A stretch of DNA of 64,000 bases from an uncultured Halieaceae bacterium (GTDB taxonomy: Bacteria; Pseudomonadota; Gammaproteobacteria; Pseudomonadales; Halieaceae), in assembly GCA_913057135.1 (NCBI GenBank), contig CAJXNM010000011.1, positions 1-64,000 of the forward strand. Direction: 5' to 3'. The position numbers and the translations under genes were made by a program. Positions within the stretch are counted from its first letter, which is position 1, and each line of letters opens with the position of its first letter. This document shows positions 34,418 through 44,040 of this stretch, one piece after another. Below the pieces are notes generated by a model that searched no databases, was not told the DNA's origin, and saw only the letters and a program-made list of their open reading frames with translations.

Positions 34418-35229
34418 TAAATAGACTCAAAAAATAAGGTGTAGCTGTTACGTCGACAGGTCGCCAGTAACTGCTCAATGGGGCAGTGCTTAATCTCGGC
34501 GATTTTCTCAGCGACGAACGGCAAGTAATAAGGTGTATTAACCCGCCCTCGGTAGGGTACCGGGGTCAGGTAGGGTGAATCGGTTTCTAGCACCAGTTGC
34601 TCAAGGGGACAGGCACTGACGACGGCGCGGACATTGTCAGCATTTTTGAACGTGGTAATGCCGTTAAATCCAAGATAAAAACCTTCAGACAGGCAGTATT
34701 CGGCCAGCTCAAGGCTACTGGTGAAACTGTGGATGACGCCGCCTTTACGCAATTGCCCGGAAATATTGGCCAGTATCGCCCGGGTGTCAGCGTCCGCTTC
34801 GCGGGTGTGGATCACTACCGGTAGGTCCAATTCAATGGCCAGCGCTAATTGCGCCTCAAACGCTCGAGCTTGGGCGTTGCGATCCGCGTGGTCGTAGTAG
34901 TAATCGAGACCAATTTCCCCAATCGCAACGATACGGGGGTGCATGGCACCAGTGCGCACAAGCTCCGCTACCTGTGCATCCCAATGCTCCGCCTCATGGG
35001 GGTGGATGCCCTGGGTGCCCCAAATACGATCGGATGTCTCTGTAAGTGCAATCACAGCACGTTGATTGTCAGGGGAGACCCCAATGGTAATCAGCCGTTC
35101 AACACCGACCTCAAGGCTGCTCGATAACACGCCCTCTAGCGCATCGGCATCAAGATAGTCCAGGTGGCAGTGGGTTTCGACGATGGGCGTTTCAAATCGG
35201 GGTACAGGTCTGGGGTTTTTCTTGGACAT
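34417..35229 (-). CDS. TatD family metal-dependent hydrolase (putative DNase)
   Basis: 270-residue TIM-barrel nuclease. Seen: first metal motif ETHCHLDY at ~18, GEIGLDYYYDH (glutamate and aspartate ligands), VVIHTREAD, VIHSFTSSLELAEYCLSEGFYLGFNG, and LETDSPYLTPVPYRGRVN near the C-terminus. ATG 35229 (SKKNPRPVPRFETP follows) is preferred over a longer frame to 35286. It is the leading gene of the pair with rapA, with overlapping stop and start. Confidence 0.92.
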   Translation of the reverse strand: MSKKNPRPVPRFETPIVETHCHLDYLDADALEGVLSSSLEVGVERLITIGVSPDNQRAVIALTETSDRIWGTQGIHPHEAEHWDAQVAELVRTGAMHPRIVAIGEIGLDYYYDHADRNAQARAFEAQLALAIELDLPVVIHTREADADTRAILANISGQLRKGGVIHSFTSSLELAEYCLSEGFYLGFNGITTFKNADNVRAVVSACPLEQLVLETDSPYLTPVPYRGRVNTPYYLPFVAEKIAEIKHCPIEQLLATCRRNSYTLFFESI

Positions 35230-35313
35230 CGTTACATTCAGCCGCCGTGAGCGGAAATTATCGCATGGCTGGGTAGGCAATCCCAAGAAGCTCTTGCTAA
35301 AAGGTATTGCTTA

Positions 35314-36255
35314 TCAGCCCCGGTGAACGGTGCGCATTCGCATGCCGCGGACGGTATCGACAATCTCACTCCACAGCCATTGGTGAATAGCCGAGCGCGC
35401 GGTACGTTCATGACTGACCAAGGTGTAATCCACCGTTTGTGCCTCTCCGGGTGGAAGGGGCAGGGCAACAACGTCCCGGGTGACCCCGTCATTACGGGCC
35501 AAATAGGCGGGGCAAATTAGGGTGTAATCGGTCTCCCGCAGGACCTCGAGGGCTGTCAGTAAATGGGAGGTCTCCAACATGCCCGGTGGGCTCTGCACAA
35601 AATCGTCCGCTTCAAAGCTGGGTAAGCTGAGGTCCTCCCGGTCGGATACATAGAGACTGATCATCGGGTACTGGCTCAGGGCGAGTCGGGTCAGAGGCTT
35701 GCCAATCAGCGGATGATTGCGGCGGACAAACACGGCCAGGGGAGAACTACCTAGCGATTGGTGTCGATACTCACGGGGGTAGTTGGGCCGGCTGAGCTGT
35801 ATGGCGAAATCCAGCTCGCCCGTTGCCAGACGCTCGAGCTGCCGCTCGACTCGGGTAATGGTGCGCAGTTTGAGCTTGGGTGCCACGCTCTGCAGTCGAG
35901 CACTCAGCGGCGGTAACAGTGACATACCCACGTATTCAGAGATGGCCAGGGTGATATCGCCCCGGTAGTTCCTGGGTGAAAACTCACCACCATCCAGCAA
36001 CGACTCGATACTCGAGAGTATCTGTTGCAACTCCGCCGCCAGCGCTTCGGCTCTTGGAGTGGGTTGAATACCGCGCTTTGAGCGCACAAACAAGGGGTCA
36101 TCGAAGGTGTCTCGCAGTCTAGCCAAGGTCTTCGACATGGCTGGCTGCGTTATCGAAAGTCTTTTCGCCGCTGAAGATACGCTTCTTTCTTCAAGCAACA
36201 CATGAAGTGAAACCAGAAGATTCAGATCGGTCTTTGCGAGGTTAGCTATATTCAT
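35314..36255 (-). CDS. LysR family transcriptional regulator
   Basis: 313 residues. N-terminal winged helix-turn-helix (NLLVSLHVLLEERSVSSAAKRLSITQPAMSKTLARLRDTFDDPLFVRSKRG style; the segment DPLFVR is the common LysR landmark), followed by the two-lobe effector domain. It resembles the NodD/LinR-like branch (DPLFVRSKRGIQPTPRAEAL). The target may be the divergent exported protein or the small transcript in the 187-base gap; no operator was identified with certainty. Confidence 0.92.
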   Translation of the reverse strand: MNIANLAKTDLNLLVSLHVLLEERSVSSAAKRLSITQPAMSKTLARLRDTFDDPLFVRSKRGIQPTPRAEALAAELQQILSSIESLLDGGEFSPRNYRGDITLAISEYVGMSLLPPLSARLQSVAPKLKLRTITRVERQLERLATGELDFAIQLSRPNYPREYRHQSLGSSPLAVFVRRNHPLIGKPLTRLALSQYPMISLYVSDREDLSLPSFEADDFVQSPPGMLETSHLLTALEVLRETDYTLICPAYLARNDGVTRDVVALPLPPGEAQTVDYTLVSHERTARSAIHQWLWSEIVDTVRGMRMRTVHRG

Positions 36256-36423
36256 GGCCCTAGTATGCCACGAGCGACTACTTGCAATAGATAAAAGTCA
36301 TTTGTTTTGACGCTTGATTTCGTGCAATTTAGTTGACGAACACAAGCGTTGGTCGTTTTGTTTTAACTAACCACCGCGCTTATGGTCCGGAGACATTTGC
36401 CCGCCCCATGGCGGGCTTTTTTT
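36256..36423 (+). ncRNA. Candidate small RNA or attenuated leader
   Basis: Inferred from the orphan terminator at its end. TTGACG boxes occur at 36307 and 36333 and could be -35 elements, but no good -10 pairs with them, so the start is unknown. No open frame or tRNA fold is present. The product would be roughly 60-120 nucleotides. Confidence 0.35.
36399..36423 (+). terminator. Strong intrinsic terminator with no annotated gene upstream
   Basis: Perfect 7-bp stem GCCCGCC / GGCGGGC with CCAT loop followed by seven T. On this strand the nearest upstream gene is the divergent LysR gene, so it can only end a short transcript from the 36256-36398 gap or attenuate the gene that starts 19 bases later. 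Confidence 0.85.
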
Positions 36424-36441
36424 ATTTGCTATCCTCTTCCC

Positions 36442-37695
36442 ATGATGTCTCTTCACTGTTTAGCGCCACGCACTCAACGCCAACTCCGGTCAGCCCTAGT
36501 GCTGGTCTTGCTGTGGGGCAGTGCATTCGCCCAGGGGAATGATGATCCCTTTGGCATCAGCTTGCGTTTTGTTCCCACGGCGGCCATTGCCACCAATGAC
36601 CCACGTGGGTTCGCGCCGACGGCCCGCGGGGGTTTGGCTGTTCAGATGACAGAGTTAGAGGCCTATCTGCGAAAGGTTGGTGCCTTTGATCCCTCGCTCG
36701 CGCCTAGGCAGCTGGGTTTAGCGAGGTTGTTGGCGGAGTCGGGTGATCGAGAAGCCGCGCTGAAATACTATCGAGCCGCCCTGCACAATTTACGGATTAA
36801 CGGTGGACTCAATGATCTTGAGCAGATACCGGTGCTTGAGGAGCTCATGGCCTTACTGCAATCGCCGGCTGATATTCCCTTGTTGCGTAGCTATTCCGAT
36901 GAGTTGTTCCGGCTAGAGGGGCAGGGAGCGCAACCCTTCAACGAGAAGATTCTGCATGGGCTTGTAGCCTGGCTCGATCGTGAAACAGAACTGCTCCTCA
37001 GCCCCGAGGCGGATTCTCGGTGGTTATTAGACACTTACGAGCGAGCAGAAAACTGGCGCGAGACTATCTGCGCTGACGTGGCCTGGCAGGATCCGTGGTG
37101 CTCTGCGCTGACTGAACGCGTCATTGTCCTGCTTTACGTAATTGATTATTGGATCGAGCCGGTAGTTGTCACTGAGACCCGGTATAGTGCCTTCGAGCGT
37201 GAACCGCGAGCCCTCGGCGATTGGGGCCAGAGCCCCACGGACCAAAAACTCATTACCCTCGACAGGCGAGTGGCGTCACTAGGCAACGCAGCTATCGAGC
37301 AAGCCCTCGCCATTGACGATTCCCTGTCAATGATTCAACTGGCCGCAGACTGGGCCTGGTACCACAATCAGCGGGGTCTCGCCGCCGAGCGATGGGCGCT
37401 CCTTATTGATCGTGGCGTGGTGCTTAACACGCCGGCTCCGGTGCCTGCATTGTTGGGTGAGTTGCGTAACCCCTTGCTGGCAGAGACACGGGCAGAGGTT
37501 CACGTCTCGGCGAACATAACCGCCTCGGGGCGGGTAAGAGACTGCGCTGCAACGCTGCCGTCGGAAACAGAGGGTATTTCACCTTCCTATGTGTGTCGTC
37601 AGCTGCGAACAACGCGATTTCGCCCCGCTGTCGATAACGACGGTAACCGTCTCACGGCGTCCTACGAGGCACAGTTGTTGTTACTGAAAAACTAA
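36442..37695 (+). CDS. Exported protein with TonB_C-like C-terminal domain, function unknown
   Basis: Residues 1-30 form a signal peptide (RSALVLVLLWGSAFAQG). The middle has helical, repeat-like stretches (GLARLLAESGDREAALKYYRAAL, TPR-like at ~70-110). The last ~75 residues (EVHVSANITASGRVRDC then CRQLRTTRFRPAVDNDGN) match the pattern of a TonB C-terminal domain, with two cysteines that may pair. There is no N-terminal membrane anchor plus proline-rich spacer, so it is not a normal TonB. Start at ATG 36442 or 36445, right after the intrinsic terminator, so expression may need read-through or antitermination. Real product unknown. Confidence 0.75.
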   Translation: MMSLHCLAPRTQRQLRSALVLVLLWGSAFAQGNDDPFGISLRFVPTAAIATNDPRGFAPTARGGLAVQMTELEAYLRKVGAFDPSLAPRQLGLARLLAESGDREAALKYYRAALHNLRINGGLNDLEQIPVLEELMALLQSPADIPLLRSYSDELFRLEGQGAQPFNEKILHGLVAWLDRETELLLSPEADSRWLLDTYERAENWRETICADVAWQDPWCSALTERVIVLLYVIDYWIEPVVVTETRYSAFEREPRALGDWGQSPTDQKLITLDRRVASLGNAAIEQALAIDDSLSMIQLAADWAWYHNQRGLAAERWALLIDRGVVLNTPAPVPALLGELRNPLLAETRAEVHVSANITASGRVRDCAATLPSETEGISPSYVCRQLRTTRFRPAVDNDGNRLTASYEAQLLLLKN

Positions 37696-37703
37696 AGCCC
37701 TTG

Positions 37704-38342
37704 TCAGGCGTTGTTGATAACGAGGAGGGCGCCACTGGCGTCAACTTTACCGCGCACACGCCACTCGAGTAGATCGCCGCCGTGTTTGCGTACGGCACGC
37801 TCGGCCATTTGGTGGAACGTTGGGCGCTCTGGATCAGCGATAACAATTTGTTTGACACCGGCATCGATGGCTCGGTCGATCATTTTACCCACAGGTTTGA
37901 CCAACTCATCCCAAAAGCAAATATCCGCCGCAACCATCAGATCGATACCCGTCAGCTGGGTTTTCTTGAGCTTCTCAAAGCGCGCGGTCATGGGCTCGGT
38001 ACTCACGCCATTAAGATCAGCTACCGCCGATAAAAACGGAAATACCGCCGGATCGGCATCGAGGGAAATAACACTGGACTTGAGTTTTTTTGCGCACCAG
38101 ATACCAGTGATGCCCCAACCACAGCCTGCATCCAACACGGTTTTACAAAACTCAGGGGGATTTTTGTGTAGATAATCGATGACCAAAAAACTCGACTTCC
38201 ACAATTTTGTGCCATGAATAGATGGCTCGTGACCCGCCCGCTTAACCCGGCGGATAGCCTTGTGGGACCCGGTGGGCATAACGACGCCGCGGAAACGGCG
38301 CTCCGTTAAGCGGCTAGCGCTCGTGCCCGTAACACTGGTCAC
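37704..38342 (-). CDS. Class I SAM-dependent methyltransferase
   Basis: 212 residues. Seen: SAM motif I VLDAGCGWGITGIWCAKK, acidic post-motif VISLDADPAVFPFL, and LMVAADICFWDELVKPV, in the region where the lysine methyltransferase-like group (METTL/Nrmt-like, ETFB-KMT type) has its D/N-P-P-like motif. GTG at 38342 overlaps the stop of the cold-shock gene (GTGA), so the two are coupled. Substrate unknown; the basic N-terminus (RRFRGVVMPTGSHKAIRRVKRAGHE) may bind nucleic acid or a basic partner. Confidence 0.8.
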   Translation of the reverse strand: MTSVTGTSASRLTERRFRGVVMPTGSHKAIRRVKRAGHEPSIHGTKLWKSSFLVIDYLHKNPPEFCKTVLDAGCGWGITGIWCAKKLKSSVISLDADPAVFPFLSAVADLNGVSTEPMTARFEKLKKTQLTGIDLMVAADICFWDELVKPVGKMIDRAIDAGVKQIVIADPERPTFHQMAERAVRKHGGDLLEWRVRGKVDASGALLVINNA

Positions 38343-38749
38343 AAGGGTTTGACATCCTCGGCCTGCGGGCCCTTATCGCTGGCTACGACCGAGTAGCTAA
38401 CCCGTTGACCGGGTTTTATAGAGCGCTTACCTAAACCTTCGACATTCCTGAAGTGCACGAACACCTCGTTACCGTCATCGCCAGTAATGAAGCCGAAGCC
38501 CTTGGTGCCGTTAAACCATTTGATACTGCCCTGGTGCAGGCTAGCAGACTTGCCCCCGCTCGGTAGCTTTGGTGCGGCCACCTCGATGCTGGCTGACCAA
38601 GTGGCGAACAGTGCCAGAACTAGCAGCGCGATCAGCTGCTCGTAGGGAAAACTCGGTAAAAATTCGAGAGCGACGTAAATGACGATAGCCGCGAGACTGT
38701 TAACCACAACCCGGCCGGTGGTGGTCAGTTGGTGAGAGGGGGAAGACAT
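38339..38749 (-). CDS. Membrane-anchored cold-shock domain protein
   Basis: 136 residues: two close hydrophobic segments (VVVNSLAAIVIYVALEFL and LIALLVLALFATWS), a short linker, then a complete cold-shock domain (GSIKWFNGTKGFGFIT with RNP1 KGFGFIT, RNP2 VFVHF). This order (membrane first, CSD last) is the reverse of the well-known CSD-DUF1294 proteins. ATG 38749 follows GGATG; ATG 38761 is a second possibility. Likely role: holding RNA or single-stranded DNA at the membrane. Next gene overlaps it by four bases. Confidence 0.85.
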   Translation of the reverse strand: MSSPSHQLTTTGRVVVNSLAAIVIYVALEFLPSFPYEQLIALLVLALFATWSASIEVAAPKLPSGGKSASLHQGSIKWFNGTKGFGFITGDDGNEVFVHFRNVEGLGKRSIKPGQRVSYSVVASDKGPQAEDVKPL

Positions 38750-38913
38750 AACAACATCCAAACTGCGTTTTGACGAGTTTACCAGAGATCGCGGTCAGGT
38801 GCCCGAGCGCCATGCCTGCGACGCCCATCTTCTATTGGCGATTCCGCATTGACACCGCACGACTGCTTGCCCTTCAGCTTTCAGCACCGAGGGGGCAACC
38901 GCTAGCTTTAGTT

Positions 38914-39129
38914 TTATTGCACCTTAATGACGTTTTCCGCTTGCAGGCCTTTCGGGCCTTCCACTAAATCGAACTCGACTTCTTGACCCTCGGCCAGGGT
39001 CTTGTAGCCGTCGCCTTCAATAGCGCGGAAGTGTACAAAAACATCGTCAGGTCGATCGGGGAGTGTAATAAACCCGAATCCTTTGGCATTGTTAAACCAT
39101 TTAACATTGCCTTTTTCTCGCCCTGCCAT
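38914..39129 (-). CDS. CspA family cold-shock protein
   Basis: 71 residues, stand-alone cold-shock domain with RNP1 KGFGFIT and RNP2 VFVHF, ending [10 protein letters not shown]. Acts as RNA chaperone. Lies 164 bases upstream of the membrane-anchored form on the same strand and shares most of its core, so one probably arose from the other. Confidence 0.95.
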   Translation of the reverse strand: MAGREKGNVKWFNNAKGFGFITLPDRPDDVFVHFRAIEGDGYKTLAEGQEVEFDLVEGPKGLQAENVIKVQ

Positions 39130-39184
39130 AAATAAACTCCACAGAGTTACCGTCTTCAGATCACGGTGTAACAGTCTGTGGAGA

Positions 39185-41947
39185 TTAAATCAATGCTGCA
39201 ATACGTTCTCGTTGTGCCTGAACTTTGACAATGGACTGTTTTATCTCATTTAACTTATCGCGCTCAGCATTCACAACGTTTTCCGGGGCGCGCTCAATAA
39301 ACTTGGGGTTCGATAACTTCCCTTCAAGTCTAGTTATTTCTTTCTGTAAACGCTCGAGTTCTTTGTCTAAGCGTGCCAGCTCTGCGGGAATATCAATAAC
39401 CCCAGCCATGGGTACTAATATTTCCATGTGCCGACACAGGGCCGACAGGGCGGGTGGCGCTTCATCGGAATCGGCGAGGGGTTGCAGGGCATTAACCTTC
39501 GCTAAACGTTTTAAAAATAGCGCATTGTTGGCGAGCAACTCACGATCGCGATCGTCGGTATTGCGGATTAATAATTCAAGTTCGATACCGGGCGCCAAAT
39601 TAGCTTCGCTGCGGATGGTTCGAATGGCAACAATGAGCTCTTTTAACCAGCTGATGGTGGTCTCCGCATCGGCATCTTGTTGCGTGGCATCGTAGCTGGG
39701 CCAAGGTTGAAGCATGATACTGGGGCCGGTGCGTCCAGCGATGGGGGCAACGCTCTGCCAGATTTCCTCGGTAATAAACGGCATCATCGGATGCAATAAA
39801 CGCAACGTGGTCTCGAGCACCTCGATCAACGTTTTGCGGGTGCCGGCCTTCAGCGCCGGGTCGGCATCTTCATCCCAGAGCACGGGCTTCGATAACTCGA
39901 GATACCAATCGCAGTATTCGTTCCAGACAAAGTCATAGAGGGTTTGGGAGGCATGGTCGAAGCGGTATTGGTCCAGTGCGCGCCCAGTGGCCTCAATAGC
40001 GGTTTGGAGTCGACTGCGGATCCAGCGATCTGCTTGGCTGTAGTGGGGGGCTGCGTGGCTCAGGTCCTGCCCTTCACAGTTCATCAGCACATAGCGCGCG
40101 GCATTCCAGAGCTTGTTGCAAAAGTTTCGATATCCCTCCATGCGGCCAATATCGAATTTGATATCTCTGCCAGTAGAGGCCAGTGAATAAAAGGTAAATC
40201 GCAGTGCGTCGGTGCCATAGCCGACAATGCCTTCAGGGAACTCTTTACGGGTCGCTTTTTCAATGCGGGCTGCCATCTGTGGCTGCATCATGCCGCTGGT
40301 GCGTTTATCCACCAGTGCATCTAGCTCAATACCGTCGATTAAATCGATGGGGTCAATCACATTGCCCTTCGATTTCGACATTTTATTGCCTTCAGCATCG
40401 CGCACTAAGCCGTGCACATAGACCGTATGGAACGGAACCTCATCGCAGAAGTGCAGGGTCATCATGATCATCCGGGCAACCCAGAAGAAGATGATGTCAA
40501 AGCCGGTGACCAACACCGACGTCGGGTGGAAGCGCTTCATGGCATCGAAGTCATCGGGCCATCCCAGGGTAGAGAAAGTCCACAGCGCTGAACTGAACCA
40601 GGTATCAAGCACGTCCTCATCTTGACGCAGGGTCACCCTGTCATCTAATCCGTGTTGAGCCCGGACCGCCTGTTCGCTGGTGCCTACATAGACCTGACCG
40701 TCCTGGTCATACCAGGCGGGAATACGGTGCCCCCACCACAGTTGTCGGCTGATACACCAGTCCTGGATATCTCGCATCCAGGCGAAGTAGGTGTTCTCCC
40801 ACTGTTTCGGCACGAAGTTAATGGCGCCACTCTCTACCGCTTCGATGGCCGGTCCCGCCAGTGTTTTTGCATCGACATACCATTGGGGTGTTAGGTAGGG
40901 CTCAATGACCACACCTGAGCGGTCACCCCTTGGGACTTTCAAGGTGTGAGGTTCAATCTTTTCCAATAATCCCAGTGCATCGAGGTCGGCAACGACCTGC
41001 TTGCGGGCATCAAAGCGATCGAGTCCCCGGTAGGGCTCGGGGGCGTTGTCATTAATGACCGCATCGTCCGTCAGAATATTAATGAGCGGCAGATCGTGGC
41101 GCTGCCCCATGTCATAGTCGTTGAAATCGTGAGCCGGGGTGATTTTTACACAGCCGGTACCAAAGCTTGGATCGACGTAATCATCGGCAATGATGGGAAT
41201 GGTTCGATCGCACAGGGGCAGGGTAATTGTCTGGCCAATGAGGTGTTGATAGCGCTCATCCTCGGGATGTACCGCCACGGCAGTGTCCCCGAGCATGGTC
41301 TCGGGACGGGTAGTGGCGACAACCAAGTGGCCGTCACCATTACTGAGTGGATAGCGGAAGTGCCACAGGTGTCCCTGCTCCTCTTCCTGTGTCACTTCAA
41401 GGTCTGAAATGGCCGTGTGTAACTTCGGATCCCAGTTGACCAGGCGCTGGCCGCGGTAGATAAGGCCTTGCTCATAGAGCTTTATAAAGACGGTTTGTAC
41501 CGCATGTGATAGGCCCGGATCCATGGTGAATCGCTCACGGCTCCAATCGGCCGAGGCACCAAGCCGGCGCAGCTGGCGGGTGATGGTGCCACCGGACTCG
41601 GCCTTCCACTCCCACACCTTCTCCACAAAGGCATCGCGGCCTAGATCATGGCGAGATACGCCCTCGGACTCGAGCTTTCGCTCAACCAGCATTTGCGTAG
41701 CGATGCCCGCGTGGTCGGTACCGACTTGCCACAGGGTGTCATGCCCAAGCATACGGTGATAGCGGATGAGGGCGTCCATGATAGCTTGCTGGAAGCCATG
41801 CCCCATGTGCAGTGAGCCGGTGACATTGGGTGGGGGTAGCGGTATGCAGAACGTCGATTCTCCCCCTCTAGGTGCGAACCAACCGCTGTTTTCCCAGGTC
41901 TGGTACCAGCGCGTCTCAATATCTGCCGGTGAAAATGTCTTGTCCAT
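39185..41947 (-). CDS. valS: Valyl-tRNA synthetase
   Basis: Class I aminoacyl-tRNA synthetase, 920 residues. HIGH-type motif [16 protein letters not shown] near 45, editing domain in the centre, KMSKS at [18 protein letters not shown] near residue 530, anticodon-binding domain, and the C-terminal coiled coil ([23 protein letters not shown]) unique to ValRS. Position beside holC and pepA is the conserved gammaproteobacterial order. Confidence 0.98.
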   Translation of the reverse strand: MDKTFSPADIETRWYQTWENSGWFAPRGGESTFCIPLPPPNVTGSLHMGHGFQQAIMDALIRYHRMLGHDTLWQVGTDHAGIATQMLVERKLESEGVSRHDLGRDAFVEKVWEWKAESGGTITRQLRRLGASADWSRERFTMDPGLSHAVQTVFIKLYEQGLIYRGQRLVNWDPKLHTAISDLEVTQEEEQGHLWHFRYPLSNGDGHLVVATTRPETMLGDTAVAVHPEDERYQHLIGQTITLPLCDRTIPIIADDYVDPSFGTGCVKITPAHDFNDYDMGQRHDLPLINILTDDAVINDNAPEPYRGLDRFDARKQVVADLDALGLLEKIEPHTLKVPRGDRSGVVIEPYLTPQWYVDAKTLAGPAIEAVESGAINFVPKQWENTYFAWMRDIQDWCISRQLWWGHRIPAWYDQDGQVYVGTSEQAVRAQHGLDDRVTLRQDEDVLDTWFSSALWTFSTLGWPDDFDAMKRFHPTSVLVTGFDIIFFWVARMIMMTLHFCDEVPFHTVYVHGLVRDAEGNKMSKSKGNVIDPIDLIDGIELDALVDKRTSGMMQPQMAARIEKATRKEFPEGIVGYGTDALRFTFYSLASTGRDIKFDIGRMEGYRNFCNKLWNAARYVLMNCEGQDLSHAAPHYSQADRWIRSRLQTAIEATGRALDQYRFDHASQTLYDFVWNEYCDWYLELSKPVLWDEDADPALKAGTRKTLIEVLETTLRLLHPMMPFITEEIWQSVAPIAGRTGPSIMLQPWPSYDATQQDADAETTISWLKELIVAIRTIRSEANLAPGIELELLIRNTDDRDRELLANNALFLKRLAKVNALQPLADSDEAPPALSALCRHMEILVPMAGVIDIPAELARLDKELERLQKEITRLEGKLSNPKFIERAPENVVNAERDKLNEIKQSIVKVQAQRERIAALI

Positions 41948-42001
41948 GAATGTACTCAGCTATCACTGCCGCGTATGACGACTTGGTTACCGCGGTAAAG
42001 G

Positions 42002-42421
42002 TTAAAGATCGTGTTTTGCCAGGGGGTAACCCCGGTCCTTGTAGAAGCGCCAGGCTTGTCGCTGGGCATCTAGGTGCTGGGGATCTTGCGTGACGATTTC
42101 CGCGACCCTGTGAAATCGTGAAAAAAATGACGGCGCGCTGGTGGCAAGGTTGATTAACACATCATCGTGTCCATCGGGTGCCTGTCCCCAGCCGATGACC
42201 ACCGGATCGTCGCCATGATCATCGGCCAAACTGTGGGGAATAAAACTCGTTGGGGGCCACGCCCACATGAGCTCATCGAGACGCCTTGCCTGCTGCTCAT
42301 CACTGCTATGGATGAACAGCCGATGGCCCTTTCGCCGCGCCTTTTCAACCAGGCGAATGGCCACCGTTAACGCCGCTTCAGACCCCGCGTCGGGAACCAC
42401 ATAGAAATCAACGCGGGTCAC
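42002..42421 (-). CDS. holC: DNA polymerase III chi subunit
   Basis: 139 residues. RVDFYVVPD start, the ARRKGHRLFIHSSDEQQARRLDELMWAWPPTSFIPH block and the DVLINLATSAPSFFSRFHRVAEIV block are the HolC signature; it links the clamp loader to SSB. Starts at GTG 42421, five bases after the pepA stop. Confidence 0.94.
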   Translation of the reverse strand: MTRVDFYVVPDAGSEAALTVAIRLVEKARRKGHRLFIHSSDEQQARRLDELMWAWPPTSFIPHSLADDHGDDPVVIGWGQAPDGHDDVLINLATSAPSFFSRFHRVAEIVTQDPQHLDAQRQAWRFYKDRGYPLAKHDL

Positions 42422-42426
42422 GGTAG

Positions 42427-43926
42427 TTACTGTCCAGCGCGCTGGCGCAAGTAATCAACCAGCAAAGCCACCGGTCGGCCGGTAGCGCCCTTGGGCGAGC
42501 TGGAAAACGCTGTGCCAGCAATATCCATGTGCGCCCAACGGTACTCCTCGGTGAATCGCGCCAGGAAGCACGCAGCCGTAATCGAGCCGGCGTTACCGCC
42601 GCCTACGCCGATATTGGCGACATCGGCAAAGGGCGAGTCCAGTTGCTTTTGATAGTCCTGCCAAACGGGTAATTGCCACGCGCGATCATCGGCCCGGTTA
42701 CCCGCGGCCACAAGATCCTGGGCCAGCGCGTCGTCATTGGCGAAAATACCAGAGGCATGATTCCCCAACGCCACAATAATGGCACCTGTCAGCGTGGCAA
42801 TATCGACCACTTCACGGGGCTTGTACCGGCCGACATAGGTCAGCGCGTCGCACAGTACCAGTCTGCCCTCGGCGTCGGTATTCAAAATTTCAATGGTTTT
42901 ACCCGACATGCTGGTCACCACATCACCGGGCTTGGTAGCGCGCCCGCTGGGCATATTTTCCGCCGCGGCGACTACACCCACCACATTAATGGGCAGACCC
43001 ATATCGGCCACCGCCTGCAACGTACCGAAAACCGCACCCGCGCCGCCCATATCAAACTTCATCTCGTCCATTTTAGGACCGGGTTTCAGGGAGATACCAC
43101 CCGTGTCAAAGGTGATGCCTTTACCAACCAGCGCGTAGGGCGCCTCTTTGGCTTTACCGCCTTTGTATTCCATAACGATCAGCTTCGAGGGTTCGTCACT
43201 GCCATTACCCACGGACAACAGGGATCCCATGCCCAGCTCTTTCATCTTTTTTTCATCGAGCACTGTTGTGCTCACTTTGCTGTGTCGTTTGGCGAGGGCA
43301 CGGGCCTGGGTTGCCAGATAACTGGGGGTACATACGTTGCCCGGTAAGTTGACCAGTTGGCGCGTGAAATTGGCACCGTTACCGACCGCTTGACCCATGG
43401 CTAAGTGCGTCTTGGCTTTAGCACTGGAGACAAGACTGCCCGGGTTTACGGTCACTTTTTTCAAGGCGGGGAGATCTTTCGGCTTCGACAGGGTTTCGGT
43501 GTAGACATAAGTCGCCAGGCACAGTTGGCGTGCCAGCATTTCCAAAAGATCGGTCGCGTCGGAACCATCGAGTGGAAGGCTAGCTATGGATACCAGAGCA
43601 TCGCTGTATTTACCTGCTGCCATCGCCTTCGCTGCAGTAGCGGCGAATTTACGCTGCGCTTGCTGATCGAAACTGGCGCTGTCACCGCAGCCTACCAGCA
43701 AGATGCGTTTCGCCTGTGCGCTGCCCGTCAGCTCAGCTTTGGTACCCGACTTTCCACTGAAGTCCCCCAGTGCCAAGCTGCGTGTAATCATGCCGTCGCA
43801 GGCATTATCAACGGCGGTGAGTTCGTCATTGAGTACCCGTCCCTCAAACAGGGGTAGCACGAGGCAGGACGTTTTTTGCTCTGCAATTCGCTCGGTTTTG
43901 CGCGCCGTAAAGGTCAGCGTGGTCAT
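42427..43926 (-). CDS. pepA: Leucyl aminopeptidase (M17)
   Basis: 499 residues. Metal- and substrate-binding motifs: ALVGKGITFDTGGISLKP, MGGAGAVFG, and the M17 signature EILNTDAEGRLVLCDAL. Cuts N-terminal residues from peptides; in E. coli it also binds DNA at Xer sites and at carAB. The gene starts a pepA-holC-valS run and is divergent from lptF with a 114-base gap. Confidence 0.97.
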   Translation of the reverse strand: MTTLTFTARKTERIAEQKTSCLVLPLFEGRVLNDELTAVDNACDGMITRSLALGDFSGKSGTKAELTGSAQAKRILLVGCGDSASFDQQAQRKFAATAAKAMAAGKYSDALVSIASLPLDGSDATDLLEMLARQLCLATYVYTETLSKPKDLPALKKVTVNPGSLVSSAKAKTHLAMGQAVGNGANFTRQLVNLPGNVCTPSYLATQARALAKRHSKVSTTVLDEKKMKELGMGSLLSVGNGSDEPSKLIVMEYKGGKAKEAPYALVGKGITFDTGGISLKPGPKMDEMKFDMGGAGAVFGTLQAVADMGLPINVVGVVAAAENMPSGRATKPGDVVTSMSGKTIEILNTDAEGRLVLCDALTYVGRYKPREVVDIATLTGAIIVALGNHASGIFANDDALAQDLVAAGNRADDRAWQLPVWQDYQKQLDSPFADVANIGVGGGNAGSITAACFLARFTEEYRWAHMDIAGTAFSSSPKGATGRPVALLVDYLRQRAGQ

Positions 43927-44040
43927 GGAAGCTCCTGTGATTATTGGCTGTGGCCGCGTAGTGTATGATGCCTAGCGCAACAACAAAACTACCGACACCA
44001 TCAATCCGGTCTAATCCAACGCGGTAATCCGAACAAACCC

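Noticed and set aside
36333-36400. tRNA gene before the terminator at 36399
   Set aside because: No T-loop GTTCRA sequence and no acceptor stem could be formed.
42673-43347. 224-residue open frame opposite pepA
   Set aside because: Shadow of pepA; the minus-strand protein carries the M17 signature and this frame has none.
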